64,000 nt of DNA from Paenibacillus sp. W2I17 (lineage in GTDB: Bacteria > Bacillota > Bacilli > Paenibacillales > Paenibacillaceae): NCBI RefSeq assembly GCF_030815985.1, contig NZ_JAUSXM010000001.1:3162001-3226000 (forward strand), read 5' to 3'. Below the pieces are notes generated by a model. It worked only from the letters and a program-made list of their open reading frames with translations. It did not search any database and was not told the origin of the DNA. This document shows, piece after piece, positions 32,833 through 41,499 of the stretch; positions within the stretch are counted from its first letter, which is position 1; each line of letters starts with the position of its first letter. The translations under genes were made by a program, and so were the position numbers.

Positions 32833-34500
32833 TTATACAGATTCGAACGGAAGTGGAATGACTGCCGTTACTGTTGTTCCCTTACGGGAAGAACTCACTA
32901 TTTCTAAGCTACCCCCGAGCGATTGAGCCCGTTCCTTCATAATGGACAGGCCAAGGGAGCCTCCAGACGAGGCTTTTGGCCTTTCCGTACCACCTTTTCC
33001 CTGATCTGTGACGGTGAGCACCACTTCATGATCACTTAATTTGAGGGTGACCTCAGCAGAAGGAACATCCGCGTGTTTCCGTACATTATTCAGCGCTTCC
33101 TGTCCGATTCGCCACAATGCTTCTTCTATATTACGCGGTAAAGACCGCATTCCCGTCCGATTCATCACCACTTGAAGACCTTGGCTGGTGCCGTATTCCT
33201 GTAGCGCATGGAGCAGCCCTGCTTCCAGTCCCGCGGGACGGAGCTGCATAATCAATGCGCGCATTTCCTTGAGAGCCTCCTGAGACAAAGCCCGAATATC
33301 CTTCATCGCTTCCGCTGCCGGGTGCAACTGCTCGGAGCCGGATAACATACTTTCCGCGCCTTTAGCAGTTAACGATAGTGAAAATAAAATCTGATTAACC
33401 GAATCATGCAGATCGCGAGCCAACCGGTTTCTCTCTTCCAGTCGTGCAAGTTCGCGGCGATTCTCCGCCAGCTTCAGACTCTCCCATGAGGCAGCAATAT
33501 GTTCGGCCAATGCCTCCAGCACTTCACGGTCCGCCTGCGCAGGACCTGATGTTCCTATTCCGATCACCAGAATTCCCGTTTCCCCTGGCGTATGGTACGG
33601 AAGGGGAGCAGCAATTCCCGAGGCAATGGAATTCATTGTCTGGTCAGGCTCGCACAGGGTAAATATCTCAGCAATCTCTATTACAGACAGAGATGTAGCA
33701 CGATGACTATTGATTACATGGTTAATGTGGCTCGTCACTTTGAAAGATAACGGAGTACTTGATAACGTTCGAACCGTATCATCTGCATAGGCTGCCTGCA
33801 AAACGAACATTCCGTTTTTCTGCTGAATGATTGTAGCAAAAGGCCAATCATAATGCTGCCCAAGCAGCTGTACAACTTTTAAAGAAAAAGCATCCGAATT
33901 GCTGCATTCGTTCACTGCAAGACCCAAAGCCGTGCTGAACTCCCCCAGCTTGGCATACAGATCAGCTCGTCGCTGCTCCGCGCGATACAATCTCATCCGC
34001 TCTATCGCACTACCAATCTGGTATGCCACACCCTGTAACAGTGCCAATTCACTGTCGCTGAAATGTTCCTTGGCTGGCGCAGCCACATTGAGCAGGCCGA
34101 GCATCTTCTCACCTGACCTTAACGGAACGGTTGCATGGTGGGTAATATCATGAGTATCTCCCCATCGGAATTCCACGGCATCCTCCAGCCGTTTACAGTT
34201 AATGATGTTGACCGCATGATTGAGCTGACCGTCCTTAAAGCGGTTCACACACCAGCAGGTACCCGTTCGCATGGGCTCTTTATATTTCCGTAGTAATGCC
34301 GGGGGCAGATTATAATCCGAAACACAGGTATAGTCTCCACGTTCATTAATCAGAAACATCCAGCCTGCCGTTAATCCGGTCAACTCCAGTAATTTGCCGA
34401 CCACGGTATCCAGCATTAAGTTCAGATCATTGGACGTATTGAGCGTTTCCGCGATTGTCTTCAACGTGACCATTTCCTGCATTCCGACTTCTTCCGACAT
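32833..34500 (-). CDS. Cytosolic GAF-domain sensor histidine kinase
   Basis: A 555-residue kinase counted from MSEEVGMQEM (ATG at 34500, AAAGGAG eleven bases upstream). It has no membrane segment. Order: GAF1 (about 10-165, with a conserved CWCVNRF motif that may sense a metal, redox state or ligand), GAF2 (190-335), HisKA_3 (about 355-420, phospho-acceptor His in ERNRLARDLHDSVNQIL) and a HATPase_c domain (N box NNVRKHA, G1 DQGKGG, G2 LGLSIMKERA). It forms an operon with the response regulator and probably senses a cytoplasmic cue. The ligand is unknown. Confidence 0.9.
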   Translation of the reverse strand: MSEEVGMQEMVTLKTIAETLNTSNDLNLMLDTVVGKLLELTGLTAGWMFLINERGDYTCVSDYNLPPALLRKYKEPMRTGTCWCVNRFKDGQLNHAVNIINCKRLEDAVEFRWGDTHDITHHATVPLRSGEKMLGLLNVAAPAKEHFSDSELALLQGVAYQIGSAIERMRLYRAEQRRADLYAKLGEFSTALGLAVNECSNSDAFSLKVVQLLGQHYDWPFATIIQQKNGMFVLQAAYADDTVRTLSSTPLSFKVTSHINHVINSHRATSLSVIEIAEIFTLCEPDQTMNSIASGIAAPLPYHTPGETGILVIGIGTSGPAQADREVLEALAEHIAASWESLKLAENRRELARLEERNRLARDLHDSVNQILFSLSLTAKGAESMLSGSEQLHPAAEAMKDIRALSQEALKEMRALIMQLRPAGLEAGLLHALQEYGTSQGLQVVMNRTGMRSLPRNIEEALWRIGQEALNNVRKHADVPSAEVTLKLSDHEVVLTVTDQGKGGTERPKASSGGSLGLSIMKERAQSLGGSLEIVSSSRKGTTVTAVIPLPFESV

Positions 34501-34599
34501 GGCAGACTTCTCTCCTTTGGCTGTGCCAACTGTGGTTTGTTCAACTATTGTAACCAATCCACCTTGGATATTAAAGGATCAACTTCTTCAATCGCTCAC

Positions 34600-35082
34600 T
34601 CAGCCCAGCTTCTGTCGCTCTTTGCGGGACACAGACAAAGGCTCCATATTAATCAGACCTCGATCTGACAGAGCCAGTGCCATTTTGTAGAAAGCACGTG
34701 TACGAATCTTCGTGTACGTATCCTTGCTGACAGGTGGATCAAACACATGGTTATACACTTTATAGTCAAACACATCATCGTCTTTCAAATATCGTTCACA
34801 GACAAGTACACGTTCCTTTTCACTCAGCCGGGACACAACAAAATCAATCGTATCGCAATATGCCTGACGCGCACGCTGCACGTCCACATTGTAGATCGCC
34901 GTTCTCGCCGTGGAATCCCCCGTCACATTGGTTGCACCGTGGAAACGCTCGGCATAACTTGCCGTCACCATAACCTCTCGTTCTTCAAATGCAATGGTTT
35001 TATAAATTCGGTATTTTTCCAGCGCAGCTTCAACAGCTGTTTGCGTTTTGCGTCGGTCCAATTCGGGCAGCATCAATTCCAT
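34600..35082 (-). CDS. ArpU-family phage late transcription regulator
   Basis: A 160-residue protein of the ArpU / phage packaging-lysis regulator family, with the usual YRIYKTIAFEEREV start, then RARQAYCDTIDFVVSRLSEKERVLVCERYLKDDDVFDYKVYNHVF, and a C-terminal DTYTKIRTRAFYKMALAL helix-turn-helix. Such proteins switch on late (structural and lysis) genes of Gram-positive prophages. It is divergent from the XRE/ImmA pair, as in a phage control region, though no phage genes touch it. It may control the tail clusters 9 kb away; this is inferred. Confidence 0.82.
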   Translation of the reverse strand: MELMLPELDRRKTQTAVEAALEKYRIYKTIAFEEREVMVTASYAERFHGATNVTGDSTARTAIYNVDVQRARQAYCDTIDFVVSRLSEKERVLVCERYLKDDDVFDYKVYNHVFDPPVSKDTYTKIRTRAFYKMALALSDRGLINMEPLSVSRKERQKLG

Positions 35083-35137
35083 ATTTATCTTCCTCCTTCA
35101 GTATTCGCTATAGAATGAAAGTCTAGTAGCTTCGCAT

Positions 35138-35162
35138 GATCACTCCGATGACAGAACAACCT
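35138..35162 (+). repeat. Fragment of MITE family end
   Basis: GATCACTCCGATGACAGAAC and the next five bases are the exact inverse of 35783-35807 and match the 5' inner part of the MITE-like copies at 29.9 and 51.4 kb (GATGACAGAACAACC). Outside this 25-bp block the match ends, so it is a fragment. Confidence 0.6.
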
Positions 35163-35430
35163 AGTTAAACATGCAACCACTTCATCTTTAGCACTTTCAT
35201 TTCTCAACTCATATCACTCATTCAATGGTTCACATGAAATTGTTTTGCAATCGTGAACGATGGCAAAACGCTCTTATTCATAGAGTTGTCCAGTTTCCTA
35301 AAAAAGTAACGGCATTTTTTCAATTTCCCCCTGTTGCCTTTTGGAATCACTCCAAACCGCTATAATCCGGGGGATTCCACTTTTCAGAAGGTGATTACAA
35401 AACACACGCTCTGCCTCAACTTTACATTTT

Positions 35431-35449
35431 GTTCGTATATTGTTCGTAT
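35431..35449. promoter_or_regulatory. Candidate operator, GTTCGTAT direct repeat
   Basis: Two identical 8-bp blocks GTTCGTAT at 35431-35438 and 35442-35449 have an 11-bp period, so they lie on the same helix face. They sit between the divergent ArpU-like and XRE genes and could bind the XRE repressor. No promoter was identified with certainty near them. Confidence 0.35.
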
Positions 35450-35640
35450 TTCTATTTGAGGATACCACTTTCTGGAGATCGGAGTAAACCTTCATTTTGG
35501 TTCGTTTTGACGATAAAATAAAACCTTCACTCTCATTTCCTATGCCTTTTGGCATAATTGTTTCATATCTCTTTACCTAATGGTATATATACGTTATAGT
35601 ACTGTTTAATTAATGAACTTCCGTATAAGTCATTTGACTT

Positions 35641-35836
35641 TTATAAGTTAAGATTTGGATTAGATATGCACGTTAACGGAGAGGACAGAAAGAACCTGAA
35701 GAAGCGAAGCGTTCGCCTTTATCACCGAAATTCCACCTATGAAGATATACATTCAGGAAATTCGGGGATAACAGCGATCGGAAGGTTGTTCTGTCATCGG
35801 AGTGATCTGTGCAGCACGAGCTCTCTTAATTTATAA
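35641..35836 (-). mobile_element. MITE-like element, family TATATAAGTTGAACTA, degenerate copy 3
   Basis: A ~195-bp inverted copy with the family blocks TAACGGAGAGGACAGAAA, AAGCGAAGCGTTCGCC, GGGGATAACAGCGATCGGAAGG and GGTTGTTCTGTCATCG in the same order as the inverse of the copy at 29.9 kb. The terminal repeats are eroded (TTATAAGTTAAG on the left). Its right end lies about 40 bp before the XRE start. Confidence 0.65.
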
Positions 35837-35874
35837 CTCAAGCACTTGTACGAATCGAAGGAGTTGGCATAATT

Positions 35875-36315
35875 GTGGAGCACGCTTTTGGCCCTTATAT
35901 GAAACAACTGCGCGAGCAACAGGGATACAGCATCAATCAGCTCGCCGAAGCAGCCGGAATAAGCAACTCACAGATTTCACGTATTGAGAATGGGGTCCGG
36001 GGTGTGCCGAAACCAGCGACCATCCGCAAGATTTCAGATGCACTCTCGGTGCCCTATACAGAGATGATGAAGCAGGCCGGTTATATTGAACCAGGGAGTG
36101 CTGCTGAACTTCAGGACGTACCGGAATGGGCTACATACAAAGACCGTCGTGATTTCAAAAAGATGCTGGAGGACGATGATGATCTGATGTTTGACGGCAT
36201 TCCACTCGATGAAGAGGACAAGAAACGAATCAAGGATGTGCTGACAGGTCTGTTCTGGGAAGCCAAACAGATGAACAAACGCAAAAAGACAGACGAATCG
36301 GACAATCGCCCATGA
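35875..36315 (+). CDS. XRE-family transcriptional repressor
   Basis: A 146-residue regulator with an N-terminal HTH of the Cro/C1 type (about residues 5-60; YMKQLREQQGYSINQLAEAAGISNSQISRIENGVRGVPKP) and an acidic C-terminus. The start is GTG at 35875, with AAGGAG eleven bases upstream. It precedes an ImmA/IrrE protease by 42 bp, the standard pair in which the protease cleaves the repressor to induce an element. Divergent from the ArpU-like activator, so it probably represses that gene and itself. Confidence 0.88.
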   Translation: MEHAFGPYMKQLREQQGYSINQLAEAAGISNSQISRIENGVRGVPKPATIRKISDALSVPYTEMMKQAGYIEPGSAAELQDVPEWATYKDRRDFKKMLEDDDDLMFDGIPLDEEDKKRIKDVLTGLFWEAKQMNKRKKTDESDNRP

Positions 36316-36357
36316 GGCATGACCCACTGAATTTAATGAGGCAGCAGGTGAGATCAT

Positions 36358-36774
36358 ATGGATGACATCGTAACAAAGCTGATTCGAAAACACCGGACCA
36401 ATTGCCCGTTCAGCATTGCCCGCGCGGTTGGAATACAGATTCGTTTCACCAATTTGGGGAAGTCCACCAAGGGACTGTACTTTCGCAAGCTCCGGCGCAG
36501 GTTTATCGTCATACACAATGATTTGCCGCCGGAATGGCAAAGGTTCGTGTGTGCACATGAGCTTGGTCATGACCGGCTTCATAAAGGGATTAATCGATTC
36601 TTTCTGGAGGAACATTCCTATTTTGCTCCAGGCAAGCTGGAAAGACAGGCCAATCGTTTTGCCATTCAATTGCTGACCTCCGGAGTGATGCCTGAACCGG
36701 ATGAATCTTTGGAGAAATTTTGTTTACGTACCGGACTGCCGCGTGAAGCGCAGCATTTTTTTTACACACCTTAA
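36358..36774 (+). CDS. ImmA/IrrE-family metallo-endopeptidase
   Basis: A 138-residue zinc protease with the HExxH motif in CAHELGHDRLH (about residue 65), a downstream LERQANRFAIQLL that supplies the third ligand region (Glu), and the family's N-terminal IARAVGIQIRFTNLG segment. ImmA-type proteases cleave the partner XRE repressor after DNA damage or other signals. It lies directly behind the XRE gene. It is followed by no phage genes. Confidence 0.9.
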   Translation: MDDIVTKLIRKHRTNCPFSIARAVGIQIRFTNLGKSTKGLYFRKLRRRFIVIHNDLPPEWQRFVCAHELGHDRLHKGINRFFLEEHSYFAPGKLERQANRFAIQLLTSGVMPEPDESLEKFCLRTGLPREAQHFFYTP

Positions 36775-36946
36775 GAACATACGTTCTTTCCAAAGATTAT
36801 ATTTTCCAACAGCAGATTTACATGTCACTTTCAGGTTACTTATTTTTACGTAATTCGCGAGATTTCCTAATAATAGTCTGTTAAAATACTACGTGAGCTG
36901 TGTAAACGCTCAAGTAGATTATTAATTGGGGAGGTTTCGGATTCAT

Positions 36947-38746
36947 ATGAAAATCTGGAAGAATTACGTTTCACTTCTGCTAACGGTCTGTTTGCTGTTT
37001 GGCAGTGTAGGTATTGCCGCGGCTGCAACGGATACCACTCCGGGCACAGGCAAACACATTACCATTCTACATACGAATGATACGCATGCCCGTGCAGTTG
37101 AATCTTCACCTGCTATGGGTTTTGCCAAAGTAGCTGGAATCGCTGACAAATATCGTAGCGAAAACCCGAACACACTCTTGCTTGATGCTGGAGATGCTGT
37201 ACATGGTACAACATTTGCCACTCTCGTGAATGGTGAGAGCATCGTGAAAGTCATGAATGAAATGGGATACCAAGCCATCGTACCGGGTAACCACGAATTC
37301 AACTATGGTTCGGATCGTCTGATCGAACTGGCAGACATGATGAACTTCCCCATGCTGAGTGCCAACGTGAAGAAAAAAGACGGAACACGTCTCTTCGATC
37401 CTTACCTCATTAAAGAAGTAGATGGAGTGAAGATCGGTATCATTGCTCTTACTACACCAGAAACGATGTACAAAACAAATCCTAAAAATGTAGAAGGTCT
37501 TGATATTACAGACCCTACTGCGGAAGCTAAAGTTCTGGTAAACGAAATCCGCAGCAAAGTAGATGTTGTTGTTGTTCTGGGACATCTTGGACAAGACGCG
37601 TCCAGCACGGATACTAGCTTTAAAGTTGTTAAAGAAGTTCCTGGCATCGACGTATTCATCGATGGTCACAGCCACACTGTACTGCAAGATGGCCTTGTAT
37701 CCGATAACGGAACATTGATCGCAAGTGCAGGGGAATACACTAACTACGTAGGTGTCATCGATCTGTGGGTAGATGGTGGTAAAGTAACAAAGAAACAAGC
37801 AACATTAATTGATGAAACGGAAGCAAAAGACATCAAACCAAATGAGAAAGTCGCGACTCTCGTGAACTCCATTCAAAAAGAACAAGAACCTATTTTGAAA
37901 GAAGAAGTAGCCAATACAGCTATTCTGCTGGATGGTAAACGTGAACAGGTACGTGCAGGAGAAACTAACCTGGGTGACCTGCTTGCAGATGCCATTCGTG
38001 ATGTCAGCAAAGCCGATATTGCACTGACTAACGGTGGTGGTATCCGTGCTTCCATCGAAAAAGGGATCGTAACCAAAGGTGATATCATCACAGTGCTTCC
38101 TTTTGGTAATCAAGTAGTAACTCTTGAAGTGAAAGGGTCCGATATTCTGGCAGCCCTTGAAGTCGGTGTAGCTTCCTACCCGGAACCAAGCGGTGGATTT
38201 CCGCAAGTATCTGGTATCAAGTTCAAAATCGACACTTCCGCTGCAGAAGGTAGCCGTGTACATTCCGTAAACGTGGGTGATAAAGCCCTTGATCCGGAAG
38301 CAACGTATACACTGGCAACCAATGATTTCACAGCTGTTGGTGGTGACGAATACACCATGTTTGCCAAATATCCAACTACGGGTATGTATGGCGCGCTGGA
38401 CGAAGCATTGATCAATTACATGCAGAAGCTTGGCGCTGTAGACATCAAAACAGATGGTCGGATCAGTGAAGCGAAAAAACCTGCAGTAGAGCCGGAAACT
38501 CCGGCAACAGAAACACCAGCTCCAACCAAGCCAAAACCAGAAACACCAAAACCGGAAAAACCGTCTAAACCAACACCAAGTAAACCAGCTCCAGCCAAAC
38601 TGCATGTTGTGAAATCCGGAGATTCTCTGTACTCCATCTCCAAACAATACGGCACAACTTGGCAGGCATTACAAAAGCTGAACAATATCAAAAATCCACA
38701 CTGGATTTATCCAGGTCAACAATTGAAATTGCCTGCAGCTTCTTAA
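36947..38746 (+). CDS. Secreted 5'-nucleotidase family phosphatase with LysM
   Basis: A 599-residue exported protein from ATG 36947 (GGGGAGG twelve bases upstream). Signal peptide at 1-30 (cut near AAAATDT). The metallophosphatase domain starts [10 protein letters not shown] with ligands in [22 protein letters not shown] and FIDGHSHT; the 5'-nucleotidase C-terminal domain includes [13 protein letters not shown] and [12 protein letters not shown] and [11 protein letters not shown] Pro/Lys/Glu-rich linker (about 510-545) leads to a C-terminal LysM ([20 protein letters not shown]), which binds wall peptidoglycan. It would release phosphate from extracellular nucleotides. A hairpin terminator follows. 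Confidence 0.93.
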   Translation: MKIWKNYVSLLLTVCLLFGSVGIAAAATDTTPGTGKHITILHTNDTHARAVESSPAMGFAKVAGIADKYRSENPNTLLLDAGDAVHGTTFATLVNGESIVKVMNEMGYQAIVPGNHEFNYGSDRLIELADMMNFPMLSANVKKKDGTRLFDPYLIKEVDGVKIGIIALTTPETMYKTNPKNVEGLDITDPTAEAKVLVNEIRSKVDVVVVLGHLGQDASSTDTSFKVVKEVPGIDVFIDGHSHTVLQDGLVSDNGTLIASAGEYTNYVGVIDLWVDGGKVTKKQATLIDETEAKDIKPNEKVATLVNSIQKEQEPILKEEVANTAILLDGKREQVRAGETNLGDLLADAIRDVSKADIALTNGGGIRASIEKGIVTKGDIITVLPFGNQVVTLEVKGSDILAALEVGVASYPEPSGGFPQVSGIKFKIDTSAAEGSRVHSVNVGDKALDPEATYTLATNDFTAVGGDEYTMFAKYPTTGMYGALDEALINYMQKLGAVDIKTDGRISEAKKPAVEPETPATETPAPTKPKPETPKPEKPSKPTPSKPAPAKLHVVKSGDSLYSISKQYGTTWQALQKLNNIKNPHWIYPGQQLKLPAAS

Positions 38747-38825
38747 GCTCAGCAAAGCAAAGTGCCTATAGGCATGATCGCTTATAAGGCGCAACAACAT
38801 AACGAATCAATCTTGTCATAAAACC

Positions 38826-38873
38826 AAAAGGGTGTCCCCAAAGCCAGATTACTGGTTAAGGGGACACCCTTTT
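38826..38873 (+). terminator. Rho-independent terminator after 5'-nucleotidase
   Basis: AAAAGGGTGTCCCC (38826-38839) pairs perfectly with GGGGACACCCTTTT (38860-38873) around a 20-base loop. The long stem works in both directions. Confidence 0.9.
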
Positions 38874-38880
38874 GTATCTC

Positions 38881-39347
38881 CGTTCTTAAACATCAATCCA
38901 CATCAGATAATTGAACATTTCCTGTGGACATATCCTGTTGATCCTGACAATCATCTGAGGCAAAAATAAATCCCAGCCAGGCCTTTACGGACCAACTTTA
39001 TCATGTGCCTTCCACACCGAACTATATAAAAACTCTCCGGAAAGACCGTGTTCATGCGGTTATTGTACTTTTATTTCGACATCTCTATCTTCTCAACATT
39101 GCATACTTGCACATAAATCCGCCTGAGTATGATCATCTTCAAATCCTTAATCATAAAATCATTTGTATACTAAATACATATGTCCAAATATAGTTATTTC
39201 GTATGATATCACTCATAAAATCCAACCAAATTTTATGCCTATAGCCCTCTTTTTCATGCTCACATTGGAATTTCAGCAATCAAAATCAGCTACCGCATCA
39301 TATTCGGTACTATTATATGAACTCATATAATTAACGAAGCCCTGAAT
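38881..39347. other. Gene-free AT-rich region
   Basis: 467 bp after the nucleotidase terminator and before the proS stop. A 62-codon frame (39005-39193, plus) has no ribosome binding site and no recognisable features. No hairpin, repeat or promoter was found with confidence. Confidence 0.6.
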
Positions 39348-41135
39348 TTAGGAAGTGAGCTGTTCCTTCACATAACGCACTGCCTCCTGTGCCGTCAAAG
39401 CAATTCGTTTCGATTCACCTGATGCTGCAAGTGCATGTGATCCCAGTTCCACCTGTCCTTCGGCTGCTCCTCGGCCAATAACGATCTGCACAGGCAATCC
39501 GATCAGCTCCGCATCCTTGAATTTCACACCCGGACGTTCATCCCGGTCATCAACCAATACAGTGAATCCGCCATCGATCAATTGTTGTTCCAGTTCAAGG
39601 GTAAGCTGGCGTTGCTGCTCACCTTTCCAACTTACTGCAATCAGATGCACATCATATGGCGCCACAGCGGCCGGCCAACGAATGCCCTCATCTCCTGCAT
39701 ACTGCTCAGCTATAGCGGCCATCAGGCGGGATACGCCAATGCCGTAACATCCCATGACGGGCGCACACTGGCGACCATTACGATCCAGGAATGAAGCACC
39801 CATGGCATCACTATATTTCGTCCCCAATTTGAAAATATGGCCAACCTCGATGCCTTTGGTAAAAACAAGTGGCGATCCACATGTTGGACAAGCATCCCCT
39901 TCCGCAGCAAAGCGGATTCGTTCTACTCGCTCCAATGCAAAATCAACCCCTGGGCGTACGCCGGAAACATGCACATCCGCTTCATTGGCTCCTGTAATTG
40001 CACTTTTCATCACTGCCACGTCAGCGTCCACCACCATCGGCAGATTTAGTCCAATCGGACCCAGGAATCCTACCTTCAGATTTGGATGTGCCGCAATGGC
40101 TGCATCGTCTGCAAGGATCAGTTCCTCTGCCCCCAACACCTGCTTCAATGCGATGTCATTCAGTTCATGATCTCCACGTACAAGCGCAGCGACGAGCTGA
40201 CCATCCGCCACATAAAGCAGCGTTTTGATCATATGTTCAGCACCTTTGCCCACAAAAGTGGTTAACTCTGCAATCGTACGAACGCCAGGTGTGGAGATGT
40301 GTACTACGTTTTCCGCTCCTGAATGTTCATCCGTTTGAAGCGCGGAGTCTGCACTCGCAGAGTCGGCTGGAACTTCCAAGCTTCCTTCTTTTTTCTCCAT
40401 ATCTCCAGAAGTCTGATAACCCGCTTTCTCCAGATTCGCAGCATATCCACAATGTTTGCAGGTTACAATTGTGTCCTCACCCACATCAGCAAGAGCCATG
40501 AACTCGTGTGTTTCTCCTTGACCGCCAATCGTTCCTGCGTCCGCCTCAACACGGATATAGTCCAAACCACAACGCTCCAGAATGCGACTATAAGCCGTGT
40601 TCATCGCCTGATAAGTCCGATCAAGCTCTTCCCAGTCCGAAGCAAAAGAGTACGCATCCTTCATGATGAACTCACGTCCACGCAGCAATCCAAATCGAGG
40701 ACGGCGCTCATCCCGGAACTTGGTTCCGATCTGGTACAGGGTGAATGGCAGCTTACGATACGAACTCACCTCGTCCCGCGCTATAGCGGTTACGACTTCC
40801 TCATGTGTTGGCCCAAGAGCAAATTCCCGTGCATGACGATCCTTCAGACGCATCAATTCGGGACCATACTGTGTGTATCTTCCGGATTCTTCCCACAACT
40901 CCGCAGGCTGCATAATCGGCAGCAACACTTCCTGACATCCAGCACGATCCATCTCTTCACGAACGATCCGTTCAACATTTAACAATATACGCCGTCCAAG
41001 GGGCAGGTAACTGTATATCCCTGCTGCCAGTTGGCGAATCATGCCGGAACGCAGTAACCAGCGATGTCCCGCTGCATCTGCCTCCGCTGGCGCTTCACGT
41101 AATGTTGGGACAAGCATTTCACTTTGACGCATCAT
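39348..41135 (-). CDS. proS: Prolyl-tRNA synthetase, bacterial type with editing domain
   Basis: A 595-residue class II synthetase that charges tRNA-Pro. Motif 2 region FRDERRPRFGLLRGREFIMKDAYSF and motif 3 GCYGIGVSRLMAAIAEQ are intact. Between them, about residues 225-405, lies the YbaK-like INS domain (VHISTPGVRTIAELTTFVGK ... LVAALVRGDHELNDIALKQVLG) that hydrolyses Ala-tRNA-Pro. The C-terminal anticodon-binding domain ends VRYVKEQLTS. The start is one of two adjacent ATGs after AGGAGTGTGTT. Controlled by the upstream T-box. Confidence 0.96.
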   Translation of the reverse strand: MMRQSEMLVPTLREAPAEADAAGHRWLLRSGMIRQLAAGIYSYLPLGRRILLNVERIVREEMDRAGCQEVLLPIMQPAELWEESGRYTQYGPELMRLKDRHAREFALGPTHEEVVTAIARDEVSSYRKLPFTLYQIGTKFRDERRPRFGLLRGREFIMKDAYSFASDWEELDRTYQAMNTAYSRILERCGLDYIRVEADAGTIGGQGETHEFMALADVGEDTIVTCKHCGYAANLEKAGYQTSGDMEKKEGSLEVPADSASADSALQTDEHSGAENVVHISTPGVRTIAELTTFVGKGAEHMIKTLLYVADGQLVAALVRGDHELNDIALKQVLGAEELILADDAAIAAHPNLKVGFLGPIGLNLPMVVDADVAVMKSAITGANEADVHVSGVRPGVDFALERVERIRFAAEGDACPTCGSPLVFTKGIEVGHIFKLGTKYSDAMGASFLDRNGRQCAPVMGCYGIGVSRLMAAIAEQYAGDEGIRWPAAVAPYDVHLIAVSWKGEQQRQLTLELEQQLIDGGFTVLVDDRDERPGVKFKDAELIGLPVQIVIGRGAAEGQVELGSHALAASGESKRIALTAQEAVRYVKEQLTS

Positions 41136-41164
41136 AACACACTCCTAATCTTCCTTTTTGTTAT

Positions 41165-41445
41165 CAAATACGGCGCATAAACAGCAAAAAGACACATCCG
41201 TCAAGGGACGAATGTGTCGTGGTACCACCCTTATTTAACTGCAAATTAATCCGTTCGCAACCTATGCGATCTGTAACATGCAGTCCTACGGGGCATAACG
41301 GGCCCTGCCGGCGGAGGTTGCAACCCTTGATGGGCATTCTCTTCCGCAGCTCGCGAGGTAGGAATTATGAAGCAGCTACAGGAACCTTGCACCACACTGT
41401 TCCCTCTCTGTTGAAGCTGGCTTGCACAATCATGTCCTCGTTATA
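41165..41445 (-). promoter_or_regulatory. T-box leader of proS (specifier CCU)
   Basis: On the minus strand the T-box core AGGGTGGTACCACG is at 41232-41219, followed by a terminator GACACATTCGTCCC / GGATGTGTC with TTTTT (41218-41186). In stem I, GAATTCCTACC holds CCU at 41362-41360, a proline codon followed by A, in the specifier position, and the GAGAGGGAACAG part of stem I is present. Uncharged tRNA-Pro would stabilise the antiterminator and allow proS transcription. Confidence 0.9.
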
Positions 41446-41499
41446 ACGCTGTTATCATTTTTGACCACATTAGTTCATTTACAAGTAATTGTCAACCAA

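Larger units (their letters stand above)
35083..35874. other. Control region between ArpU-like and XRE genes
   Basis: 792 bp without a credible gene. It must hold the divergent promoters. Directly visible are an 8-bp direct repeat GTTCGTAT at 35431 and 35442 (11-bp period, one helical turn), a fragment of the MITE family at 35138-35162, and a full degenerate copy at 35641-35836 in the opposite orientation. The two MITE ends form an inverted pair of 25 bp around a 620-bp core. An 85-codon frame at 35298-35555 (minus) has no recognisable features. Confidence 0.6.

Noticed and set aside
35431..35449. LexA (DinR) box at GTTCGTAT repeats
   Set aside because: The Bacillus LexA site is an inverted CGAAC..GTTCG; here the half-sites are direct repeats, so I list it only as a candidate operator of another regulator.
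35298..35555. 85-codon minus-strand frame in the ArpU/XRE control region
   Set aside because: No ribosome binding site, odd composition, and it spans the region that must hold divergent promoters and the GTTCGTAT repeats.
39005..39193. 62-codon frame in the proS/nucleotidase gap
   Set aside because: No ribosome binding site, no motif; likely chance in AT-rich DNA.
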